From Methanomassiliicoccales archaeon (lineage in GTDB: Archaea; Thermoplasmatota; Thermoplasmata; Methanomassiliicoccales; JACIVX01): a stretch of 8,388 nt of DNA. The translations under genes were made by a program, and so were the position numbers. Positions within the stretch are counted from its first letter, which is position 1, and the number at the start of each line of letters is the position of its first letter. Positions 1 through 7,300 of this stretch are shown one piece after another. The stretch lies in NCBI GenBank assembly GCA_028682925.1, contig JAJRAG010000040.1, forward strand, positions 1 to 8,388. The letters are read 5' to 3'. The notes beneath the pieces were generated by a model. It was not told where the DNA came from and did no database searches. It saw only the letters and a program-made list of their open reading frames with translations.

Positions 1-447
1 CTTCCCCTTGAATACGTACCCAAGAGCTGGAACGTTGTGGTCGACCTCCACCGCCTCAACTGTGTAGCCAGGAGACTTCACCTTCTCTCCTCCGGAGACC
101 TCATATACATGTATGTCGAAGTTCGGGGAGAAGTATCCGACCCGAAGAAGATTCCTCATGACATCGATCATACCAGGTGGACCGTAGACCCCAAGAGACC
201 TGTCTCTCCCGCTGAAGTTCATCGACTGAATCATTCCTGGAATGCCAAGGAAGTGATCGGCATGGAAGTGAGTGACGAAGACCTTCTCAACTTTCATGAA
301 TGAGGCATCGGAAAGCATGAATTGACGCTGCGTTCCCTCCCCGCAATCGAACAAGAGTATCTCTGATCCTACTTGAAGCGCTGTCGCACTTGTGTTCCTG
401 TTCGGAGAAGGTACGCTTCCTCCCGTCCCCAGAAATACGAGCCGCAC
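1..447 (-). CDS. rnz: Ribonuclease Z (tRNA 3'-processing endonuclease), N-terminal half, cut by the window edge
   Basis: RNase Z is a zinc-dependent metallo-beta-lactamase-fold endonuclease that removes the 3' trailer from precursor tRNA. The visible 149 codons give the typical N-terminus MRLVFLGTGGSVPSP, then FDCGEGTQ (33-40) and the zinc motif HFHADH (H60, H62, D64, H65) followed by LGIPG. A further likely metal ligand is H137 in DHNVPALGY. The family is about 300 residues long, so roughly half lies left of position 1. The start is a GTG at 447-445, the only one that fits: an in-frame TGA sits two codons upstream (453-451), and a nearby ATG (454-452) is in another frame. The start lies 7 bp after the transporter's TAG stop with no clear Shine-Dalgarno site, suggesting translation coupled to the upstream gene. 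Identity is secure from the motifs; the start is well supported. Confidence 0.95.
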   Translation of the reverse strand, partial: MRLVFLGTGGSVPSPNRNTSATALQVGSEILLFDCGEGTQRQFMLSDASFMKVEKVFVTHFHADHFLGIPGMIQSMNFSGRDRSLGVYGPPGMIDVMRNLLRVGYFSPNFDIHVYEVSGGEKVKSPGYTVEAVEVDHNVPALGYVFKGK

Positions 448-454
448 GTGTCAT

Positions 455-1561
455 CTATTGGTCGCCGTGGATAAATCCTTTGCTGATTCTCTTTCTCATC
501 CAGCTGTCACTGAGAGCGAAAATCACCAGACCTAGCACTGCAAGTCCGGTGGCGAAGTACATCGCGCCGTGATAGCCAAATGCAAATGAAATCGCCCCGC
601 CGAGAACTGCGCCGATGATCGCTGAGATTGCCAATACTGAATTGAACATACCGATTGCGGTCCCTTTCTCTTTGTTTTTCTCCATCACGTATTTCATTGA
701 TCCCACGTAGAGGCAAGACCAAGCCGCGGCGAGGACTATCTGAGCTGGAATGATCTGCCAGTAAACCACCGCCAGCGTGTATGAAGGGAACGTTATGGCC
801 GAGAAGATGAAACCGAAGGCGACGAGGGATGATGAGTTGAACCGGTCCAGCAACTGCATCACGAAGAATTGTCCCACGGCATTGATGGCGTATATTCCAC
901 CAATGAAGAATGGATCGGCCCCTAGGTCCTCAAGGAATATCGGATATGTCACCCAGATCATGTTTGCGCCAGTGTGCCTTAGCATCACTGAAAAATAGAC
1001 TGGAAAGTTCCGTTTGATTATTGCTCGAGGGAACATCGCAACCTTGTGAAGGGTCTCTTTTCCGAAAGGAAGGTACAGCGATATGGCAAATGAAGCTGCG
1101 AGCAATGCTGCGCTGAAAAGGAATATCTGGTAGTATATGCCGACGAAGCCTGCGACAAAGACACCCAATCCGAACCCGAGACTTCCATACGAAGTGAACT
1201 TGCCAATCTTCTGGCTCGATTCATACACATATGCAATCAGGGCTGATGGAAACACTCCAGCACATATTCCTACTAGAATCCTGACAACTGCAAGACTGAA
1301 GGTGTCGAAGGCAAGGATGTGAATGAGACAAGCGATCGACGATAGGAACAGGCCGACAACAAGAATGAGTCGCCGACCGTAAACATCCGAAGCTCTACCA
1401 AATATGTATGAAGAAACGAAAATCGCAGTATTATACGAGGCGACGATGAGACCTATTTCCACGGCATTCGATCCGAACTCATCTCTCGCGAGATTGGGGA
1501 TGAGCAGAGATGCACCGGCGAGCCCTGCGTTTGAAAGCATCTGAATGGTGGAGGCTCTCAT
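455..1561 (-). CDS. Major facilitator superfamily (MFS) transporter, 12 predicted helices
   Basis: This 368-residue, very hydrophobic protein has the MFS layout: about six membrane segments, a central charged loop near residues 166-185 (GKETLHKVAMFPRAIIKR), then six more. The family signature loop between helices 2 and 3 is present as GRASDVYGRR (55-64), with D59 and the G-R-R end typical of motif A. Length is normal to slightly short for the superfamily, and helix 1 begins almost at the first residue. The substrate cannot be read from the sequence; efflux of small molecules or sugar transport are both common in relatives. The ATG at 1561 is preceded by an A/G-rich stretch and a weak TATA-like GTTAAGAG (about 1592-1585) some 26 nt upstream, which would give a leaderless mRNA. 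No Shine-Dalgarno site is visible. It ends in TAG, 7 bp before the RNase Z start, and begins 43 bp after the small Cys/His protein gene, so an operon is possible. Confidence 0.88.
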   Translation of the reverse strand: MRASTIQMLSNAGLAGASLLIPNLARDEFGSNAVEIGLIVASYNTAIFVSSYIFGRASDVYGRRLILVVGLFLSSIACLIHILAFDTFSLAVVRILVGICAGVFPSALIAYVYESSQKIGKFTSYGSLGFGLGVFVAGFVGIYYQIFLFSAALLAASFAISLYLPFGKETLHKVAMFPRAIIKRNFPVYFSVMLRHTGANMIWVTYPIFLEDLGADPFFIGGIYAINAVGQFFVMQLLDRFNSSSLVAFGFIFSAITFPSYTLAVVYWQIIPAQIVLAAAWSCLYVGSMKYVMEKNKEKGTAIGMFNSVLAISAIIGAVLGGAISFAFGYHGAMYFATGLAVLGLVIFALSDSWMRKRISKGFIHGDQ

Positions 1562-1604
1562 TATGTGCGAAAAATGCTTGCCGCTCTTAACCTTTTCTGG
1601 TCTT

Positions 1605-1835
1605 TCACCGACCGAGAGACTCGATCTCCCTGAGCTCCCTCGTCTCCTTCTTGAGCCTCTTATAATGGTCCCTGCATAAGTGGACCCTTCTCAGGGAATC
1701 GTCGAACTCGAGACCAGCCCTCGCCGCCAACTTGGCCGACACAGAGCGCTCTGATTCCTTTCCGCAACCGGCGACGTCACATGCTTTCCCCTTGGGAGCA
1801 TCGCGTCTTCCTTCCATATTCCCGGTCATATTCAT
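1605..1835 (-). CDS. Small Cys/His-rich, probably zinc-binding protein with a basic helical tail
   Basis: This is a short basic protein of 76 residues, or 70 if it starts at M7. It has a CxxxxC pair (C19, C24 in ACDVAGCGKE) and, 30 residues later, a CxxH pair (C54, H57 in HLCRDHYKR). The pairs frame a central segment (31-50) that could form a short strand and helix, so a single C3H-type zinc site is likely. The last 18 residues are alternating acidic and basic, as in a charged amphipathic helix. I do not recognise a named family; small proteins of this look are common in methanogens and Thermoplasmatota and are usually annotated as hypothetical. Three in-frame ATGs are close together (codons 1, 3 and 7). 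A TATA-like box centred near 1844 lies 27 nt before codon 7, which favours a leaderless start at 1817. It leads the MFS and RNase Z genes and is divergent from rpe. A role in nucleic-acid binding would be a guess. Confidence 0.72.
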   Translation of the reverse strand: MNMTGNMEGRRDAPKGKACDVAGCGKESERSVSAKLAARAGLEFDDSLRRVHLCRDHYKRLKKETRELREIESLGR

Positions 1836-1839
1836 CGCA

Positions 1840-1855
1840 TATTATGAAGCTTTTC
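1840..1855 (-). promoter_or_regulatory. Putative archaeal BRE/TATA promoter for the small Cys/His protein
   Basis: Read on the minus strand, the site is GAAAAGCTTCATAATA: a purine-rich BRE-like GAAAAG followed by a TATA-like TTCATAATA centred near 1844. The match to GAAAGATTCATAAAC before the two-helix membrane peptide (2640-2654) is close, and the two sites support each other. Transcription would start about 26-27 nt downstream, at or next to the ATG at 1817, so this promoter fits codon 7 rather than codon 1 as the true start. Confidence 0.4.
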
Positions 1856-1908
1856 AAAATCTTGGAACGATCGGGTACCAGACCTGCTCATGCATGAGGG
1901 AGGATTCA

Positions 1909-1924
1909 GCGAAGTATTATTATT
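1909..1924 (+). promoter_or_regulatory. Putative archaeal TATA promoter for rpe
   Basis: An AT-rich box GTATTATTATT (1914-1924) preceded by GCGAA lies in the 112 bp gap between the divergent Cys/His protein gene and rpe. Its centre is about 29 nt before the rpe ATG at 1948, so the mRNA would have almost no leader. This agrees with the absence of a Shine-Dalgarno site before that ATG. Confidence 0.4.
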
Positions 1925-1947
1925 CAAGTATTCAATATGCCAACTGG

Positions 1948-2598
1948 ATGATCAAGATAGCCCCATCCATCTTGTCCGCCGACTTCTCCAGACTAGGAGA
2001 CGAAATCAGGAGACTCGAGCATGCTGGCGCAGATTGGATTCATGTAGATGTGATGGATGGCAACTTCGTGCCGAACATCACCATCGGTCCGGTCGTCGTG
2101 GGCCAAGCACGAAAATGCTCCTCGATCCCGTTCGATGTCCATCTGATGGTACTCAACCCGGAGAAATACTTGGAGGCGTTCGCCGAAGCAGGTTCTGACA
2201 TAATCACTCTGCACATCGAGGCGACGGACGATGTGCGACCCGCTCTAAGAAGAATAAGATCGCTTGGGAAGAGAGCGGGACTGACCCTCAATCCAGATAC
2301 GGCATTTGAAAGGGTCGAACCTCACATGGGGGACATAGACCTATTGCTTGTCATGAGCGTCTATCCTGGTTTCGCAGGGCAAGAGTTCATTCCAGAAGTC
2401 TTGTCGAAGATCAGGGAGGCGAGGGACTATGTAGATGCGAACAAGCTTGACGTGGAAATCGAGGTCGACGGAGGAATAAACTCGAAAACCGGAAAAATGG
2501 CGGTCGAAGCAGGAGCAACCGTGCTTGCGGCAGGAAGCGCTCTATTCAATTGCCCGGACCTTCGGAAGGAAATCGCAGACTGGCACAAGTTCGCATGA
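1948..2598 (+). CDS. rpe: Ribulose-phosphate 3-epimerase
   Basis: Rpe interconverts D-ribulose 5-phosphate and D-xylulose 5-phosphate in the non-oxidative pentose phosphate pathway, in the cytosol. The 216-residue protein has the normal family length and a TIM-barrel pattern. Visible signatures are KIAPSILSADF at the N-terminus, the metal ligands H32 and D34 in IHVDVMDGNFVPN, H65 in FDVHLM, the SVYPGFAGQ phosphate loop (137-145), and D174 in EVDGGI. D34 and D174 are the expected acid/base pair. The closing segment AAGSALF (194-200) is the usual phosphate-binding turn. The reading frame is open far upstream, but the ATG at 1948 gives the family N-terminus exactly, and a TATA-like box about 29 nt upstream fits a leaderless transcript. 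Many archaea lack Rpe and make pentoses by other routes, so its presence fits lineages such as Thermoplasmata that keep transketolase-type reactions. It ends 86 bp before the next plus-strand gene, which has its own promoter. Confidence 0.96.
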   Translation: MIKIAPSILSADFSRLGDEIRRLEHAGADWIHVDVMDGNFVPNITIGPVVVGQARKCSSIPFDVHLMVLNPEKYLEAFAEAGSDIITLHIEATDDVRPALRRIRSLGKRAGLTLNPDTAFERVEPHMGDIDLLLVMSVYPGFAGQEFIPEVLSKIREARDYVDANKLDVEIEVDGGINSKTGKMAVEAGATVLAAGSALFNCPDLRKEIADWHKFA

Positions 2599-2639
2599 AG
2601 GGGCACATCTGCGTGTCCGAACTTATGGGCTCGCCATGG

Positions 2640-2654
2640 GAAAGATTCATAAAC
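2640..2654 (+). promoter_or_regulatory. Putative archaeal BRE/TATA promoter for the two-helix membrane peptide
   Basis: The site reads GAAAGATTCATAAAC, a BRE-like GAAAG followed by TTCATAAAC centred at about 2650. It predicts a transcript start near 2676, about 9 nt before the ATG at 2685. It lies downstream of the alternative ATG at 2595, which overlaps the rpe stop as ATGA, and so argues for the shorter protein. Confidence 0.45.
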
Positions 2655-2684
2655 GCTTCCTCTCATTCCGCCCTGAGTGGCAAG

Positions 2685-2855
2685 ATGAATGGGTTCACAA
2701 GCCGGGGTTTCCTGATTCTCATAACAGTCATTTTCCCGCTCATGCTTCTCGCGGCGGCCGTCTATCTCGGATCGAATGTATTTGCGGTGATTGCCTTGCT
2801 GGTTTGGATAGGCTTTGGCACTCTTGTGCTGTATCTTCCCTACACGAAAGACTGA
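2685..2855 (+). CDS. Small membrane peptide with two transmembrane helices
   Basis: The 56-residue product begins MNGFTSRG and contains two hydrophobic segments, about residues 8-28 (FLILITVIFPLMLLAAAVYL) and 32-52 (FAVIALLVWIGFGTLVLYL), joined by a short polar turn (GSN) and ending in PYTKD. This is the pattern of a small helical-hairpin membrane protein. The N-terminal TSRG and the C-terminal K suggest both ends face the cytoplasm. I do not recognise a named family. The frame is open upstream and another ATG at 2595 overlaps the rpe stop, which would give 86 residues. The added 30 residues have no evident structure, however, and a good TATA box lies between the two starts, so I chose 2685. 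The gene is tail-to-tail with the TRAM-domain gene, with only 9 bp between their stops. Confidence 0.65.
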   Translation: MNGFTSRGFLILITVIFPLMLLAAAVYLGSNVFAVIALLVWIGFGTLVLYLPYTKD

Positions 2856-2864
2856 ATGTCAGAT

Positions 2865-3110
2865 TCATTGGACGACCTCTCCAAAGGCCGTCCTTCTCAC
2901 AATCCTGACTATCTTGACCTTCACTTCCTGGCCGATCTTTGTGTCCGGTACGAAAATGATCATTCCTTCGACCTTGGCTATGCCGTCCCCTAGGGAGCCG
3001 ATGTCCGTTATCTTCAGTGTATAGACCTGGCCCTCGCTCACCGGCTTCTTGCCTTGGAAACCATATTCCCCGGTCATTGTGCCAGAATATGATTTGAAGT
3101 AGTTGAGCAT
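2865..3110 (-). CDS. TRAM-domain RNA-binding protein
   Basis: The product is a small, nearly single-domain protein. The TRAM beta-barrel covers about the last 60 residues: a lead-in GKKPVSEGQVYTLKITDIGS, then LGDGIAKVEGMIIFVPDTK, then IGQEVKVKIVRIVRRTAFGEVV. The spacing of DGIAKVEG, FVPD and the V-K-V-K-I strand is typical of archaeal stand-alone TRAM proteins. Members of this group bind RNA without strong sequence preference and are reported as RNA chaperones, some of them cold-responsive. Three ATGs are possible, at 3152, 3110 and 3077. The 3077 start gives the most usual length (70 residues, MTGEYGFQG), while 3110 (81 residues) sits 25-26 nt from the TATA element at 3131-3139 and would be leaderless. 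I use 3110 with low certainty about the start. It is divergent from the flap endonuclease gene and convergent with the membrane peptide gene. Confidence 0.85.
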   Translation of the reverse strand: MLNYFKSYSGTMTGEYGFQGKKPVSEGQVYTLKITDIGSLGDGIAKVEGMIIFVPDTKIGQEVKVKIVRIVRRTAFGEVVQ

Positions 3111-3124
3111 GCTCTCAATCCCAC

Positions 3125-3139
3125 CAAGAAAGTATATCT
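3125..3139. promoter_or_regulatory. Symmetric TATA element between the TRAM and fen genes, possibly a two-way promoter
   Basis: The site reads CAAGAAAGTATATCT on the plus strand. TATA is centred at about 3135 with a BRE-like AAGAAA on its left, which orients it towards fen. A start near 3161 would leave a leader of about 6 nt. On the minus strand the core reads AGATATACTT and lies 25-26 nt before the ATG at 3110 of the TRAM gene, but that side lacks a purine-rich BRE. No other TATA-like box is evident between the two genes apart from ATATTC-type sequence too close to the TRAM starts. Confidence 0.4.
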
Positions 3140-3166
3140 GAGGACGGTTCAATATGTGATGATGAC

Positions 3167-4198
3167 ATGGGTGTCAACCTCTCAGATATAGTCCCGATTG
3201 AGGTCATCAAACTAGAGGACCTGACCGACAGAAGTGTGGCCATCGATGCCTACAATGCTATATACCAGTTCCTCTCCGTCATAAGGCAACCAGATGGCAC
3301 GCCCCTGATGGATGCCAAGGGAAGGGTGACTTCCCACCTTGCTGGCTTGCTCTATAGGAATGCTAATCTGATCGAGGCCGGAATCCGACCCTCATACGTC
3401 TTCGACGGCGTCTCGCCTGAAATGAAGAAACAGACTATACTTGAAAGGTCTGAGAAGAGAGTCAAGGCTAAGATTGAATGGGAGGAAGCTCTCAGAGAAG
3501 GTGATTACGGAAAGGCGTTCTCCAAAGCTACCCAGTCCTCCAGGATGACGAGCGAGATAATCGACTCATCCAGGATCCTCCTCACATATCTGGGAATACC
3601 GGTTGTCCAGGCACCTGAGGAGGGGGAAGCGCAGGCGGCCTACATGGCTGCGAAAGGTGCAGTCTGGGCCGCTTCTTCCCAGGACTTTGACTCGTTGCTC
3701 TTCGGAGCGCCGAGACTGGTGCGGAACTTGACCCTGACGGGAAGACGCAAGATGCCTGGAAGGTCAGATTTTAGAACAGTAAGCATCGAGTTGATCGAAC
3801 TCAGCAAGGTGCTCAATGATCTGAGTCTCACGAGAGAACAGCTCGTCGATCTGTGCCTTCTAATGGGCACAGATTACAATACAGGTGTGTCTGGTATCGG
3901 ACCGAAGAAAGCATTGAGGCTCATACACGAGAACATGAATATCGAGACCTCTCTCAAGTCAATCGGGACCGACATTCCCCGAATCGAAGAACTGAGACGC
4001 ATTTTCCTGGAATACGAGAAAACGGACGACTATAGGGTCGAATCGAGACCGCCTGACAAAGAAAAGGTGGTCGAGTTCCTGTGTGAGGAGCACAATTTCT
4101 CCACATCAAGGGTGGAGGGGGCACTGACGAAGATAGAAGAGAAATATGCAAGTGAACGTGCTAAGACACACACACAAATAAGACTCGATTCTTTCTGA
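3167..4198 (+). CDS. fen: Flap endonuclease 1 (FEN1), structure-specific 5' nuclease
   Basis: FEN1 removes 5' flaps during Okazaki-fragment maturation and long-patch base excision repair. At 343 residues it has the normal archaeal length. The N-region (1-100) contains AIDAYNAIYQFL with D27 and FDG with D80. The I-region contains APEEGEAQAAYMA (E152, E154), SQDFDSLLFG (D173, D175) and MGTDYNTGVSGIGPKKAL (D236 plus the helix-hairpin-helix DNA-binding loop). These seven metal-binding acids fall at the same residue numbers known for Pyrococcus FEN1. The C-terminus TQIRLDSF is a PCNA-interacting (PIP) box with Q337, L340 and F343, but the protein ends at the first aromatic where two are usual. The ATG at 3167 gives the conserved MGVNLSDI start, and the family requires the free N-terminus after methionine removal. 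A GTGAT before it could act as a weak Shine-Dalgarno site. The gene is transcribed away from the TRAM gene. Confidence 0.97.
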   Translation: MGVNLSDIVPIEVIKLEDLTDRSVAIDAYNAIYQFLSVIRQPDGTPLMDAKGRVTSHLAGLLYRNANLIEAGIRPSYVFDGVSPEMKKQTILERSEKRVKAKIEWEEALREGDYGKAFSKATQSSRMTSEIIDSSRILLTYLGIPVVQAPEEGEAQAAYMAAKGAVWAASSQDFDSLLFGAPRLVRNLTLTGRRKMPGRSDFRTVSIELIELSKVLNDLSLTREQLVDLCLLMGTDYNTGVSGIGPKKALRLIHENMNIETSLKSIGTDIPRIEELRRIFLEYEKTDDYRVESRPPDKEKVVEFLCEEHNFSTSRVEGALTKIEEKYASERAKTHTQIRLDSF

Positions 4199-4280
4199 AT
4201 CGGGGAGAGGTCTGCGATTTTCGGCCACGCGATCGCTCAAACCAACGTCCACGTCATTATCAGCATAGGTGCCAGAGTCC

Positions 4281-4292
4281 TATAGTTATAAG
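4281..4292 (+). promoter_or_regulatory. Putative archaeal TATA promoter for ileS
   Basis: The 128 bp gap between fen and ileS contains TATAGTTATAAG, with the best core GTTATAAG at 4285-4292. It predicts transcription from about 4315 and a leader of about 12 nt before the ATG at 4327. The remainder of the gap (4199-4280) shows no reading frame or strong hairpin that I can support. Confidence 0.5.
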
Positions 4293-4303
4293 AAGGGAAT
4301 AAC

Positions 4304-4319
4304 ACATTAGGACATTAGG
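4304..4319 (+). repeat. Perfect 8-bp tandem repeat at the predicted ileS transcript start
   Basis: ACATTAGG occurs twice back to back (4304-4311 and 4312-4319), between the TATA box and the ATG. The second copy overlaps the predicted transcript start and leader. It could be a binding site for a regulator or chance; nothing else in the window repeats the unit. Confidence 0.5.
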
Positions 4320-4326
4320 GACGGCG

Positions 4327-7300
4327 ATGATAAAGCAGGTCCAGTCTACATACAATCCAGCAGAGCTCGAGAAGAAAGTACAGGAAAATTGGATTCGGAA
4401 CAACATCTATAGGAAGGTCAAGGAGCTACGCTCAAGCGGTGCCGATTTCTATTTCGTGGACGGCCCTCCTTACACCACGGGTTCCATACATCTTGGCACG
4501 GCCTGGAACAAGAGTCTGAAGGACACTATCATAAGATACAAACGAATGCAACGTTTCAATGTTCGAGATCAACCAGGATACGATATGCACGGCCTTCCGA
4601 TCGAGGTCAAGGTCGAACAGTCCATAGGGGTGAAGAGCAAGAAGGAGATAGAAGACTATGGAATCGACAAGTTCGTGAGCACCTGCAAGAACTTCGCCCT
4701 CGACTTTCAGAAACGCATGACCGATCAGTTCAAAGAGCTCGGCGTGTGGATGGATTGGGAGAACCCTTATCTGACGATATCACCCGAGTACGTCGAGGCC
4801 GCTTGGTGGACATTGAGGCGGGCGTTTGACAAAGGCCTGCTCATATCAGCGAACCGGGTGCTATCCTGGTGCCCGAGATGCGAGACTGCGCTTGCGGAGG
4901 CTGAGATCGAGTACTGGGACGAGAGCGACCCCTCGATCTATGTCAAGTTCCCTCTTCGGGATGAGGAGGGTGTTTCACTTTTGATATGGACCACCACACC
5001 GTGGACGCTATTGGCAAACATGGCCGTCGCCGTGCATCCAGATTTCTCCTATGCAAAGGTCACCTACTCTCGGAAGGACGGGAAGGAGAAGGAGACGGTG
5101 ATATTGCTCGAGGACCTGGCAGAGGAGGTCGGAGCCCTTGCGGACTGGGATGAATATGAGACATCCGAGCTTATAGAAGGAGATGACCTCGTCGGAGTTG
5201 AGTACCTGACCCCTTTCCTTGAGGACGTGCCGCGACAGAGAGAGATCACAGGGAAGTGGGCCCACCGTGTGATACCATCGTCTACTGTCGTGGCTGAGAA
5301 CACAGGCCTTGTGCACATAGCTCCCGGCCATGGACCCGAAGATTTTGAAATCGGGCAGGAGTTTGGGCTTGAGGCCTTCTGCCCAGTGGATGAGAATGGC
5401 AGGTTCGGCCCAGAGGTGGGGGAGAAGTTCGCAGGCATGCAGGCGAGAAAGGCAAACGCGAACATAGTCCAGGCTCTGAGGGAGAAGAGACTGATATTCT
5501 ACGACCACACATTGGAGCACAGATATGGTCATTGCTGGCGTTGCGATTCACCCATCATATATCGGACGACTTCCCAGTGGTTCTTGAGAGTGACGCAGAT
5601 AAGGGACATGATGCTCGAAGAGATAGACAAGGTCCGATGGACGCCTGATTGGGCAGGGTCCTCTCGAGAATACGATTGGGCGGTCAATGCAAGAGACTGG
5701 TGCATCTCAAGACAGAGATACTGGGGCATCCCGCTCCCGGTCTGGAAGTGCCAGTGCGGGGAGATGAGGGTCGTTGGATCGGTCAACGAGCTTCGAGGTG
5801 CCGAAGGCTTCCGAGAGGGCATGGAACTCCACCGACCGTGGATCGATGCGGTGACATTGAAATGTGACAAATGCTCGGGGAGGATGAAACGCGTCCCGGA
5901 TGTCCTGGACGTGTGGTTCGATTCCGGGGTTTCTACATGGGCTCAACTTGGATTCCCTGGCTCCAGGAAGGAGTTGGACAGATGGTGGCCTGCAAAGTGG
6001 ATCACCGAGGCGCACGATCAGACACGCGGCTGGTTCTACTCGCAGCTCGCCGCTGGATGCATAGGATTTGATAGAGCTCCTTACGAATCTGTGCTCATGC
6101 ATGGTTGGATTCTAGACCCACAGGGGCAGCCGATGTCGAAGAGCAAGGGAAACGTCATAGAGCCATCTGAGATCATAGCTGAACACGGCGCCGATGCGCT
6201 CAGGTTCTACTTGATGAAGGCCAATGCTCCCTGGGAGGACATCGCATTCCAACACGAAGGAGTGAAGAACGCTCGACGGACCCTGAACGTGCTTTGGAAT
6301 GTATGCAATTTCGCCACGACCTACATGTCCATAGATCACTTTGATCCCCTTTCCGTTGACTATTCTAGACTCTCCTCTGTGCTGAGGCCGGAGGATAAGT
6401 GGCTGATATCCAGGAACGAGAAGCTGAAGAATGAGGTGGCAAAGCACATCGAATCGTTCGAGCTTCACAAGGCGTGCAGATCGCTCGAAGAATTCATCCT
6501 CGACGATCTATCACGATGGTACGTGCGCCTCATTAGAGACAGGATGTGGAGGGAGGAAGGTGACCTTGACAAGACCGCCGCCTACAAAGTGCTCCATGAG
6601 TCGCTCTTGTCGGTTGCGAAGCTTCTGGCTCCATTCTGCCCGCACATAACTGAAGAAATCTATCAGAACATAGACGGTTCCAAAGGCTCGATACATCTGC
6701 TTGATTGGCCAGCCCCGGACCTTACCAAAGCGGACGATCGACTGGAAGGGGCGATGTCCCTTGTGAAGGAGATTGTTGAGATAGTCACGAGGGAGAGACA
6801 GTCTAGAGGCGTCAAGCTTCGCTGGCCACTGAGAAGAATAGCCGTGAAGACGAACACCAAAGAGACCCTCGATTCATTGAAAACACTGGAGACGGTTCTG
6901 ATTTCACAGGCAAACCTAAAAGGAGTAGAGTTCGTCAATCCAGATGAAGTCTGGAAAGATATGATACTTAGCGTGATACCGAATCCTCTCGCAATAGGGA
7001 AGGTCTACCGCCAGTGGTCTAGCAAGATAGCGATCCTCCTCAAGAGTAGGCCAGCAGCTCAGATCAAAGAGAGCGTCGAGAAGGGGGAATACTCGCTGGG
7101 AGTAGAGGGCCAGATGATCAAGATAGAACAGAATATGGTGTCTTTCACGACTTCTCTCCCTTCGGACGTGACGAGCGTCAAGTTCTCTGAGGGTGAGATT
7201 TACATCGATTTCCACATAACCCCGGACATCGAAGCGGAGGGCTTCGCAAGGGATCTTATAAGACGCATCCAGCAGATGAGGAAGGACATGGACCTTGATG

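Noticed and set aside
1732..1947. Upstream extension of the rpe frame by 72 codons
   Set aside because: It overlaps the opposite Cys/His protein gene and the promoter region, and Rpe proteins start at MIKIAPSILSADF, which the ATG at 1948 supplies.
2595..2684. An ATGA overlap with the rpe stop as start of an 86-residue membrane protein coupled to rpe
   Set aside because: A good BRE/TATA site at 2640-2654 lies downstream of that ATG, and the extra 30 residues show no structure. It remains possible but is less likely.
4229..4236. The palindrome GCGATCGC in the fen-ileS gap as an operator or mobile-element mark
   Set aside because: It is a single 8-bp palindrome with no second copy and no position relative to a promoter that would explain it.
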